A stretch of DNA of 6,977 nt, from NCBI GenBank assembly GCA_041623535.1, contig JBFJWR010000151.1, forward strand, positions 1-6,977, in the 5' to 3' direction. Origin of the DNA: JBFJWR01 sp041623535 (GTDB taxonomy: Bacteria > Pseudomonadota > Gammaproteobacteria > Pseudomonadales > JBFGWM01). Position 1 is the stretch's first letter, and every line of letters begins with the position of its first letter. Of the stretch, positions 1 through 6,469 are shown in pieces. The notes under the pieces are model-generated. The model searched no databases. It saw nothing but the letters and a program-made list of their open reading frames with translations, and was not told the DNA's origin. A program made the position numbers and the translations under genes.

Positions 1-139
1 CGACTTCGACCTGCGGCGGATAGCGATCATAAACCGCGCCCTTGAAGCCTTCCTGCTCCATGAAGCGGTAGCCCACGTACGCGACCACGCCCACCGAGAT
101 GAACACCAGCAGCCCAAGCAGCCAGGCCAGTTTCTTCAT
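1..139 (-). CDS. N-terminal fragment of a membrane-anchored or exported protein, function unknown
   Basis: An open frame starts at the ATG whose complement is at 137-139 and runs off the left edge after 46 complete codons. The protein begins MKKLAWLLGLLVFISVGVVA, a short Lys-Lys n-region followed by about 18 hydrophobic residues. This is either a signal peptide without an obvious cleavage site or an N-terminal anchor. Residues 21-46 are polar and contain a Tyr-Pro-Pro stretch at 40-42, so the main domain would lie outside the cytoplasm. No strong Shine-Dalgarno sequence precedes the ATG. The gene is divergent from plsB. The domain that would identify it lies outside the window. Its layout faintly recalls membrane-anchored ThuA-domain proteins, but that is only a guess. 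The start and membrane segment are reasonably sure; the function is not assignable. Confidence 0.6.
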   Translation of the reverse strand, partial: MKKLAWLLGLLVFISVGVVAYVGYRFMEQEGFKGAVYDRYPPQVEV

Positions 140-418
140 GGTACGGCGTGTCCCGCCGAAAACGGCAGCCGCGAAATGATCCGGTTTGTTTGCAGTCTGT
201 TCAGCATGTCTTCCATTCAGTGACGAGCCATTGTGCAGCACGCAGTTTACCAGTGCAGGGCGCGTTCGGCTCGTCCTGTCGTGCGCTGAGCCTGCCCGGC
301 AGTATAGAAGCGCATCTGCCGTCGCGATCAATGGTGGTCTGCGGCCCGTCGTCTCGCGCCTGCTGGTCTAAGATCGAAACAGGGGAAAGCCGTGCGCGTC
401 TGCCGGTAGGTTGCTGAT
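140..418. other. Divergent intergenic region between the left-edge gene and plsB
   Basis: This 279-bp stretch separates two divergent starts and should carry promoters for both. Open frames exist on both strands, but their translations are Arg/Ser/Cys-rich, resemble no known protein and have no convincing start signals, so I treat it as noncoding. The left half (about 176-262) is more AT-rich than the rest. An 11-bp perfect palindrome, CTGCCCGGCAG, lies at 292-302. On the plus strand TAAGAT at 369-374 could be a weak -10 box for plsB, but no matching -35 box is visible. No terminator or RNA gene was recognised. Confidence 0.5.
301..331 (-). promoter_or_regulatory. Possible sigma70-type promoter for the left-edge gene
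   Basis: Read on the minus strand, TTGATC (331-326) is followed after 19 bases by TATACT (306-301). These match the -35 consensus at 4 of 6 and the -10 consensus at 5 of 6 positions. The spacer is longer than the ideal 17. Transcription would start near 295 and leave a leader of roughly 155 nt before the ATG at 139. The palindrome at 292-302 overlaps the end of the -10 box, a place where a repressor could act. This is motif matching by eye only. Confidence 0.3.
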
Positions 419-2881
419 ATGCAGGGATGGACACAATCACTTTATCGCGGATTCGTTGCCTGGGTGCGACGTTGCCTGTATTTGTGGGTGCGCACCCAGG
501 TCAGCGGCCTGGAGCATCTGGACGGTCTGCCGGACGGGGTGCCGGTGTGCTATGCACTGGAGCGCAAGTCGCTGTCGAGCCTGGCGGTGCTGGCGGAGGA
601 ATGCGCGCGCGCCGGCCTGCCGCCGCCGATGGTCACGCTGGCCGGCGAAGACTATGCCGAATACCGGTCCTGGTTCTATCTCTGGCCCCGCCACCGGCTG
701 CGCGGGTTTCCCCGCAAGCCGCTGCGTAATCTGTATGTGGCGCGCATGCTGGACCGGCTGGCAACCCTGGACCCTGATTCTGATGTCCGGATCGTGCCGG
801 TCACCATCGCCTGGGGCCGCGCACCCGAACGTCCGGAATCTTTTTTCCGGCGCATCACTTCGGATGCCTGGGGTATTTCCGGTCGTTTTCGACATCTGGT
901 GATGATCCTGGTGCATGGCCGGCAGACCGTCGTGCAGTTTGCCGCGCCGGTATCACTGCGCGCCTACGCCGGGGAAGGCACTGAGGAGCATCCGGAAGTC
1001 GCCCTGATCGCCCATTTACGCCGACATTTTCGCAATGCGCGGACCGGCATTGTCGGCCCGGACCTGTCCCACCGGAGGACCCTGTTCGAAGCCATTCTGA
1101 CCGCGACGGACGTACGCAAGGCGATCGAAACAGAAGCCATGAGCAGCGGTGAACCGCTGGTAAAGGCAGAAAAGCAGGCCTGGAAATATATCGATGAGAT
1201 AGCCTCGGACTTTTCCTGGCCGGTTTTCCAGGCCCTCTACGTCATTATCGAATGGTTCTGGACGCGCCTCTACAAAGGGATAGAAACCCATAACGTGGAT
1301 CGCGTGAAAAACCTCGCCGGCGAGTGTGCGCCGGTGTACGTGCCCTGTCATCGCAGTCACAGTGACTACCTGCTCTCCTCGTTCGTGCTGTACAACGAGG
1401 GCCTGCAGAGCCCGTACAAGGCCGCTGGCATCAATATGAACATGCCGCTGATCGGTCCCCTGTTGCGTCGGGCCGGGGCCTTTTACCTGCGCCGCAGCTT
1501 TCGCGACAATCCGCTCTATGGCGCCGTTTTCAACGAATACGTGCACCAGCTTTTCAGTCGTGGTTTCCCGGTGGAGTATTACGTGGAGGGTGGCCGCAGC
1601 CGCACCGGGCGCACGCTGCCGCCACGCCCGGGCATGCTGGCCATGACGGTGCGCAGCTTCCTGCGCGACCACGACCGTCCGCTGGCATTCATCCCGATCT
1701 ATGCCGGTTACGAGAAAATAATCGAGGAGAAAACCTACCTCGGCGAACTGCGTGGCAAGGCCAAGAAGAAAGAGAACCCGCTTGATGTGTTGCGCATGGT
1801 CACCAACCTGCGCGGTCAGTTCGGCAGGGTCTATCTGAATGTGGGCGAGCCGATCATGCTGGCGGACTTCCTCGACCGCGTACACCCCGAGTGGCGCAAT
1901 GAGGATCTTGCAGCCGATGACCGGCCCGCGTGGCTGAACCCGGCCGTCAATGCCCTGGCGCGCGAAGTGGTGACCCGTATCAACGATGCCGTGGTCGTGA
2001 ACGGTATCAACCTGGCGGCCGTGGCGCTGTTATCGAAACCGCGCCAGGCCATGGAAGAGGATGAGTTGCTGGCGCACATGTCGCTTTATGTGCGCCTGTT
2101 GCAACAGGTGGGGTACGGCAATTCGCTGGTCCTGCCCGGCCGCGACAGCGCAGAGTTGCTGCGCGACGTGGAGGCCCTCGGCCTGCTCGAGCGCATAGAA
2201 CACCCGATGGGCGATATCGTGCGCCTGGCCGGCGACAACGCGGTTCTCATGACCTATTACCGCAACAACGTCATGCACCTGTTTGTCATGCCGGCCCTGA
2301 TCAGTTCCGTGTTCCGGCTGCATCATGAGGTGGCCGAGGAAAGCGTGGTGACACTGTGCACGGTGATCTATCCCTACCTCCGGACGGAACTCTTCATGCG
2401 CTGGTCGGAAGAAGAGGTCCCCGGCGAGGCGCAGAAGTGGATCGCGGCGTTCGAGGCCGAGGGATTACTGGTTCGGAAAGGCGGTCTGCTGTGCCGGCCG
2501 GAGCGCGGTTCCCGCGCCGCCTATCGCATGTCCCTGTTCGCCGGCGTTGTCGGTGAAACCCTGCAACGCTTCTACGTGGTGATCGTCCTGCTTCAGCATG
2601 CCGGCGCGGTTGGCGTGACTGCGGACGGGCTGGTCGAGCGCTGCCAGCTGGTCGCACAACGACTGTCAGCACTGTATGGATTCAACGCACCGGAGTTTTT
2701 CGACAAGAACCTGTTCCGCGGTTTTATCGACACCCTGCTGGAACTGGGGGTCATCCGCCTGGGGGACAACGAGCGACTGCATTTCCAGCAACCCGCGGAA
2801 GTCGCGCTCAAGTACGCCAACCTGGTTCTGGACGACGATATTCGCGACAACGTGGAAAGAGTGGCCCGCGCCCATCCCTGA
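419..2881 (+). CDS. plsB: Glycerol-3-phosphate 1-O-acyltransferase PlsB
   Basis: PlsB transfers an acyl chain from acyl-ACP or acyl-CoA to position 1 of glycerol-3-phosphate, giving lysophosphatidic acid, the first committed step of phospholipid synthesis at the inner membrane. All four acyltransferase blocks of the family are present: HRSHSDY at 311-317 (HX4D, His311 and Asp316), GPLLRRAGAF at 346-355, EGGRSRTG at 390-397 and IPIYAGYE at 425-432. Long N- and C-terminal regions flank the catalytic domain, as in E. coli PlsB; 820 aa compares with about 807 aa there. The N-terminus (MQGW, then a Tyr-Arg pair near residue 9) lines up with the E. coli start, which supports the ATG at 419 although only a weak TAGG sits 8 bases upstream. 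No catalytic residue is missing and the frame is intact. It is the first gene of a same-strand group with the alpha/beta hydrolase and PhaC-like genes; the 121-bp gap behind it leaves co-transcription open. Confidence 0.97.
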   Translation: MQGWTQSLYRGFVAWVRRCLYLWVRTQVSGLEHLDGLPDGVPVCYALERKSLSSLAVLAEECARAGLPPPMVTLAGEDYAEYRSWFYLWPRHRLRGFPRKPLRNLYVARMLDRLATLDPDSDVRIVPVTIAWGRAPERPESFFRRITSDAWGISGRFRHLVMILVHGRQTVVQFAAPVSLRAYAGEGTEEHPEVALIAHLRRHFRNARTGIVGPDLSHRRTLFEAILTATDVRKAIETEAMSSGEPLVKAEKQAWKYIDEIASDFSWPVFQALYVIIEWFWTRLYKGIETHNVDRVKNLAGECAPVYVPCHRSHSDYLLSSFVLYNEGLQSPYKAAGINMNMPLIGPLLRRAGAFYLRRSFRDNPLYGAVFNEYVHQLFSRGFPVEYYVEGGRSRTGRTLPPRPGMLAMTVRSFLRDHDRPLAFIPIYAGYEKIIEEKTYLGELRGKAKKKENPLDVLRMVTNLRGQFGRVYLNVGEPIMLADFLDRVHPEWRNEDLAADDRPAWLNPAVNALAREVVTRINDAVVVNGINLAAVALLSKPRQAMEEDELLAHMSLYVRLLQQVGYGNSLVLPGRDSAELLRDVEALGLLERIEHPMGDIVRLAGDNAVLMTYYRNNVMHLFVMPALISSVFRLHHEVAEESVVTLCTVIYPYLRTELFMRWSEEEVPGEAQKWIAAFEAEGLLVRKGGLLCRPERGSRAAYRMSLFAGVVGETLQRFYVVIVLLQHAGAVGVTADGLVERCQLVAQRLSALYGFNAPEFFDKNLFRGFIDTLLELGVIRLGDNERLHFQQPAEVALKYANLVLDDDIRDNVERVARAHP

Positions 2882-2990
2882 ACGGGCCAGCTATCGGCTT
2901 GCCACCCGAAGCCAGATACCCTGCCCCTTCCTGAATCCACCATGTACCCGGTAGTGCCTTGCTGTTACATTGGAAGTTGACGCCTCGTTC

Positions 2991-3005
2991 AGGAAAGAGC
3001 CCTTG
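2991..3005 (+). promoter_or_regulatory. Ribosome binding site that favours the TTG start at 3003
   Basis: AGGAAAGAG at 2991-2999 contains AGGA placed 8 bases before an in-frame TTG at 3003. The other in-frame start, TTG at 2970, has only a pyrimidine-rich, unmatched sequence before it. The first in-frame ATG is at 3114, inside what looks like conserved protein. The sequence therefore favours 3003, and the longer form cannot be excluded. Confidence 0.45.
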
Positions 3006-4160
3006 GAGACATGCGCGCAGTGGTGGCAGGACCTGCCCGATGATTTTTCCCGCCTGGCACAGCCGGGGCGGCAACAGGGTCTGAACCGCCTGAAGGCCGG
3101 CGCCACTGCCGGTATGGACTGGGTGGCGAGTTCGGTCTTCGCCAGCGCGATCGGGCTGGTGACCCTGTCCGGTACCGCGCAGCCGAAGCACCTGCGCCTG
3201 GAACGACCGCTGCTGGATTACTACAAGGAACTGGCCAGCCTGCATGATGCAGAGCGGGTATTTCCGTGCCCCACCGACCTGCCGACCATACATGCCAAGC
3301 CGCCATCCGGAAGAACCACGTTTCGCCCGCCTGATGGTGATTGCCAGACGCTCTGGTTCCAGAGCAACTATGAACCCCTGCATCCGCGGCTCGCCACGCG
3401 TTACCGCGCCCATCGCAACAACCTGATTTCCTACGCACAGTGGTGGCGCCACCGGGACGGGCCGCGCCCCACGCTGATTGCGCTGCACGGTTTCTTTGCT
3501 GATCCGTACTGGCTGAACAGCCGGTTCCTGGCGCTGCCCTGGTTCTACAAGCAGGGCTATGACGTACTGCTGTTCACGCTCCCGTTTCACGGCTACCGGC
3601 GCGAGTCAGCCGACATATTCAGCGGCATGCGCTACCTCGCGCACGGCTTTTCGCATTTTAACGAGACCATCGCCCACTCGATACATGACCTGCGCGTGTA
3701 CATGGATTTCCTCGAACAGCAGGGCAGCGGACCGATCGGCGTGACCGGGCTCAGCCTGGGCGGTTATACCAGTGCGCTGCTCGGCACCATCGAAAAGCGC
3801 CTGGCGTTCTGTATTCCCAATGCACCGGTGGTAAGCCCACCCGACCTGATGCTGGAGTGGCCGGTCACGCGGATGCTGTCCCGCCTGGTGCTGGCGCAAA
3901 GTGGTATCGACCTGCCGGAACTGCGCCACATCCTGGCGTTGCACAGCCCCCTGAATTACCAGCCGGTAATGGACCGCGAGCGCATGCTGATCATTGCCGG
4001 CTCCGGCGACCGCTTCGCGTCACCACGCCATGCCGAACTGCTGCAGGAACACTGGAACAGCGAGATTCACTGGTTTCCCGGCAATCACCTGCTGCATCTC
4101 GACCAGGGCCAGTACCTGCGCAAGATGAAGGCACACATGGACCGCTGCGTGGCGGCCTGA
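3003..4160 (+). CDS. Alpha/beta hydrolase family protein, substrate unknown
   Basis: The 385-aa product (396 aa if the upstream TTG at 2970 is used) has an alpha/beta-hydrolase fold with a complete catalytic triad. Numbered from the TTG at 3003, these are the oxyanion-type His-Gly after a hydrophobic strand (LIALHGFF, His162), the nucleophile elbow GLSLGG with Ser251, Asp336 in GSGDRF, and His362 in GNHLLH (His365 is nearby). About 130 residues precede the first core strand, and this N-terminal part has a mildly hydrophobic patch (about 42-58) but no clear signal peptide. A Trp/Tyr-rich stretch follows the HG motif and leads to LPFHGYRR, a pattern that loosely recalls ABHD18-like hydrolases; I offer that only as a lead. 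It lies between plsB and a PhaC-like gene, so an ester or thioester of an acyl group is a fair guess for its substrate, and a polyester depolymerase is one option. The fold is secure and the function is not. Confidence 0.88.
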   Translation: METCAQWWQDLPDDFSRLAQPGRQQGLNRLKAGATAGMDWVASSVFASAIGLVTLSGTAQPKHLRLERPLLDYYKELASLHDAERVFPCPTDLPTIHAKPPSGRTTFRPPDGDCQTLWFQSNYEPLHPRLATRYRAHRNNLISYAQWWRHRDGPRPTLIALHGFFADPYWLNSRFLALPWFYKQGYDVLLFTLPFHGYRRESADIFSGMRYLAHGFSHFNETIAHSIHDLRVYMDFLEQQGSGPIGVTGLSLGGYTSALLGTIEKRLAFCIPNAPVVSPPDLMLEWPVTRMLSRLVLAQSGIDLPELRHILALHSPLNYQPVMDRERMLIIAGSGDRFASPRHAELLQEHWNSEIHWFPGNHLLHLDQGQYLRKMKAHMDRCVAA

Positions 4161-4185
4161 TCGGATTCCCCGGCGCTGCTAGACT
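4157..4185 (+). promoter_or_regulatory. Possible extended -10 promoter for the PhaC-like gene
   Basis: TGCTAGACT at 4177-4185 fits an extended -10 element (TG, one base, then TAGACT, 4 of 6 to consensus). CTGATC at 4157-4162 lies exactly 17 bases upstream and is a poor -35 box (3 of 6), which is tolerable with an extended -10. It overlaps the stop codon of the hydrolase gene. Transcription from about 4192 would give a leader near 32 nt that includes the GAGG ribosome binding site at 4215-4218. It is a candidate found by eye. Confidence 0.33.
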
Positions 4186-4223
4186 TTCGATCTGGCATTC
4201 ATCCGGCAAACCGTGAGGGCTAC

Positions 4224-5405
4224 ATGGCTTCTATCGTCAAGAACATCCTGGATTCGGGCCTGGAACTGAATGAGTGGGCCGCCCGGGTGGCAAACAATGG
4301 CTTCGATCGCATGTTTCGCCCCGGTAGCCTCGTAAAATCGAACCAGACAGCCTTCGAGGAAATTCACCACCAGCCCGGCGACCCGATGTCGGTACGTGCC
4401 TACCACCCGCTCAGGGAAGACGAGATTCCACTGGCTGACGGCTCCACCATGCCGGTCAGCAAGACCTGCCACGACGTGCCGATCGTGATTGTCCCGCCAC
4501 TGGCGGCAACGCCGCTGATTTTCGACCTGCTGCCGGAGCGCTCCATGGTGCGTTACTTCCTGGCGCGCGGGTACCGGGTATACCTGGTGGACTGGCACAA
4601 CCCGGAGCGGGAGCACACGCACCTGGGCGTGAAACATTACGCGGAAGACATGCTTGGCGTGGCACTGAATGCAGTACGCACGCACAGTGGTTCGCAGCAG
4701 GTGACGCTGCTCGGCTGGTGCATGGGCGGCCTGTTTTCACTGATCTATGCCGGGCTGTCGCATGACCCGGATATTCGCAACATCATCACCATTGCCAGCC
4801 CCATCGACAGTCGCCAGGGCGGCGCCGGCGGCATGGTGGTCAACGCCCTGAACCGCCCGGCCGCGATGATCCGCAAGTACACCGGATTCCGCCTGCACAA
4901 CGTCGATCCCAAGTACCTGCAGATTCCCGGCTGGTTCAATTCGCTGGCATTCAAGTTGACCAACCCGGTGGGCAGCCTGACGACCTACTGGGACCTCGTC
5001 ACCCGGCTGTGGGATCGTGAATTCGTGGAAAGCCACACCACAACCTCGGATTTTCTCGACAATATGTACAACTATCCCGGTGGCATCATTCAGGACTTTG
5101 TCGTCAAGGTCGGGGTGGACAACGACTTCTCGCGTGGGCGTATCGAGATTGGTGACAAGGTATCCGCCTTTGATCGCATTACCTGTTCGATCCTGGTGTT
5201 CGCCGGCGAGAAGGACGCAATCGTCACGCCGGAAGCCGCGCACAAGAGCATCGACCTGGTGTCCTCCGGTGACAAGGAGTTCGTGGTGGCGCCGGGTGGT
5301 CACGCCGGAGTGGTGATGAGTGCCAAGGCGCAGAAAATGGTCTGGGGGCTGGCCGCAGACTGGCTGGAACATCGTTCCGATACCAAGGCGCAGGCTGCCG
5401 CCTGA
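4224..5405 (+). CDS. phaC: PhaC-like poly(3-hydroxyalkanoate) synthase family protein, class III size, diverged
   Basis: The 393-aa product aligns along its core with class III PhaC, the catalytic subunit that polymerises (R)-3-hydroxyacyl-CoA into polyester. The lipase-like box GWCMGG carries Cys166 instead of Ser, the hallmark of PHA synthases. Asp331 (GEKDAIV) and His360 (PGGHAGV) complete the triad, and the 29-residue Asp-His spacing equals that recalled for Allochromatium vinosum PhaC (Asp302, His331). The segment before the box, with RSMVRYFLARGYRVYLVDW at about 109-127, also fits PhaC. Between Cys and Asp lies a cap region about 12 residues longer than in A. vinosum. Oddities are Ala332 where known synthases have a His directly after the catalytic Asp, and no PhaE or PhaR partner gene in the window. 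GAGG at 4215-4218, 5 bases before the ATG, supports the start. It could be an active synthase with a distant partner, or a relative acting on another acyl thioester or ester. Family membership is firm; polyester synthesis is inferred. Confidence 0.87.
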   Translation: MASIVKNILDSGLELNEWAARVANNGFDRMFRPGSLVKSNQTAFEEIHHQPGDPMSVRAYHPLREDEIPLADGSTMPVSKTCHDVPIVIVPPLAATPLIFDLLPERSMVRYFLARGYRVYLVDWHNPEREHTHLGVKHYAEDMLGVALNAVRTHSGSQQVTLLGWCMGGLFSLIYAGLSHDPDIRNIITIASPIDSRQGGAGGMVVNALNRPAAMIRKYTGFRLHNVDPKYLQIPGWFNSLAFKLTNPVGSLTTYWDLVTRLWDREFVESHTTTSDFLDNMYNYPGGIIQDFVVKVGVDNDFSRGRIEIGDKVSAFDRITCSILVFAGEKDAIVTPEAAHKSIDLVSSGDKEFVVAPGGHAGVVMSAKAQKMVWGLAADWLEHRSDTKAQAAA

Positions 5406-5426
5406 ACCTGGCGTGCCGACCAGCTG

Positions 5427-6410
5427 CTAGCTGAAAAACTTTGCCGCTGCGTCACTCTGGTAGAAAGGTTCCAGCCGCCGGCGCAGCAATGCTTCCAGCG
5501 CGCCGGACTGTTCGGCGGCGGCCACCAGTCGCGGCGCGAATGCCAGTGCCTCGCGTTCCAGTACATCCGGAGTCACCGATACCATCAGCAGCAGGTCGTG
5601 GATCGGCGTATCCCCATTGAGCCGGAAAAATTCAGCGATTCCCTCGTCCACGAGGGTGCGCAGGTATTCGGTTTCCCGCAGGTGCAGCCAGGCCTGGCGG
5701 CCGAACGCGGTGATCGCGTCCAGGTCTTCGTCCTGCAACGCCTCGCGAATCGACAGCGGTGAGCCGCGCAGGTCGTTCCAGACTTCTTCGGCCACTTCGC
5801 GGATACGCTCATCGGTCAGCGCGACGTCGAGGAACTTGCGGCTTTGGCGGGCCAGCTGCCCGGAATTCGAGGCGATCCAGGCGCGCAGTCGTTTCTCCAC
5901 CTGGTTGTCGAGTGCCGACAGGCCCTTGCTGAACATGCTGGCGCCCATGCCCAGCATTTTCGAGGATGCCGCAAGGTAGGCCTTGATGCCGTTGTAGAGG
6001 ATTTCCCCCACCAGCATGGAATAGAGCGGGCTCTCGACCGCCTTGCCGATGATTTCCTGGCGCAGGTGACGCAGTTCGATGGCCAGTTCCACACCGGCGC
6101 TGAAGATCTCGTCGTCGACCACGTCCTGGATGCGGGTTTCCTGGTTCACCGGCAAGCTGATCAGGTGATCGGTAATGGCGCGAATGGTGTCGACCAGTTC
6201 TTCCGGCAGGTCGCCGCCGAGCACGCGCTCGCGGGCGAATGCCTGTATGCGATCGGCGTCGGTAATCTCGCCGAGGGTCAGGGTTCTGCTCCATTCGTCA
6301 AAGGCCTGGATTTCTTCGTGGATACGCGCGGCCAGCTGATCGCCGCGCCACTGCCCAAGTTCAAAGGCGACGTGCGCTTCGAGCACCGTGGAGGCTTTTG
6401 TTGTCGGCAT
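5427..6410 (-). CDS. Conserved-looking helical protein of unknown function downstream of lysA
   Basis: I do not recognise this 327-aa product. It looks almost entirely alpha-helical and is rich in Glu, Arg, Leu and Ala, with no signal peptide, Cys cluster, nucleotide-binding loop or other catalytic motif. Residues 127-167 form a less charged, Gly/Met/Ser-containing stretch that could be an amphipathic or membrane-touching hairpin; it is too broken by polar residues for a confident transmembrane helix. The C-terminal third contains an acidic run (REALQDEDLDAI, about 222-233), then helices around a central LNGDTP (264-269), and ends in RRRLEPFYQS. The ATG at 6410 is the first one in frame and only a weak AGG precedes it. 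Third-codon GC and amino-acid make-up look like a real gene, unlike the opposite-strand frames here. It follows lysA on the same strand after 59 bp and converges on the PhaC-like gene. A soluble or peripheral scaffold-like role would be a guess. Confidence 0.8.
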   Translation of the reverse strand: MPTTKASTVLEAHVAFELGQWRGDQLAARIHEEIQAFDEWSRTLTLGEITDADRIQAFARERVLGGDLPEELVDTIRAITDHLISLPVNQETRIQDVVDDEIFSAGVELAIELRHLRQEIIGKAVESPLYSMLVGEILYNGIKAYLAASSKMLGMGASMFSKGLSALDNQVEKRLRAWIASNSGQLARQSRKFLDVALTDERIREVAEEVWNDLRGSPLSIREALQDEDLDAITAFGRQAWLHLRETEYLRTLVDEGIAEFFRLNGDTPIHDLLLMVSVTPDVLEREALAFAPRLVAAAEQSGALEALLRRRLEPFYQSDAAAKFFS

Positions 6411-6442
6411 GCTGGTTGGCCTGCTTGGCTGGATCCTGGGGA

Positions 6443-6448
6443 AGTATA
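6443..6448 (-). promoter_or_regulatory. Possible -10 box upstream of the unknown helical gene
   Basis: On the minus strand TATACT (5 of 6 to the -10 consensus) lies in the 59-bp gap between lysA and the unknown gene, 32 bases before the ATG. No good -35 box is found at 16-18 bases; the nearest, CTGAGC, is at 19. The gene may have its own promoter or be read through from lysA, and the sequence does not decide between these. Confidence 0.22.
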
Positions 6449-6469
6449 GGCCTGTGCGTGGTGCCGGGC

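Noticed and set aside
148..440. Open frames on both strands in the plsB upstream region (89 and 79 codons)
   Set aside because: The translations look random (Arg, Ser and Cys rich) and no ribosome binding site is seen. The minus-strand frame also runs into the plsB start.
1016..1885. A 289-codon open frame on the minus strand, opposite plsB
   Set aside because: It lies wholly antisense to the catalytic region of plsB, whose motifs are intact. Its translation is His/Gln/Val-rich with no recognisable motif, as expected for the complement of GC-rich codons.
2896..2913. A small hairpin (GGCTT / AAGCC, 8-base loop) after the plsB stop, a possible terminator
   Set aside because: The stem is only 5 bp and no T-run follows, so it cannot be called an intrinsic terminator.
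2942..2980. A 12-codon ATG frame between plsB and the hydrolase gene, a possible leader peptide
   Set aside because: It has no Shine-Dalgarno sequence and no run of a regulatory codon, and no attenuator hairpin follows it.
4737..5372. A 211-codon open frame on the minus strand, opposite the PhaC-like gene
   Set aside because: It is antisense to the clearly homologous PhaC-like sequence and has no independent support.
5421..5438. A hairpin CAGCT-GCT-AGCTG between the convergent genes, next to a run of five A
   Set aside because: The stem is 5 bp with a 3-base loop. The A-run follows it on the plus strand and the T-run precedes it on the minus strand, so it has the wrong order for a terminator in either direction.
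5844..6449. A 201-codon open frame on the plus strand, opposite the unknown helical gene
   Set aside because: The composition (His, Gln, Gly and Val rich) is that of an antisense shadow. The minus-strand frame is longer, better composed and fits between lysA and the convergent stop.
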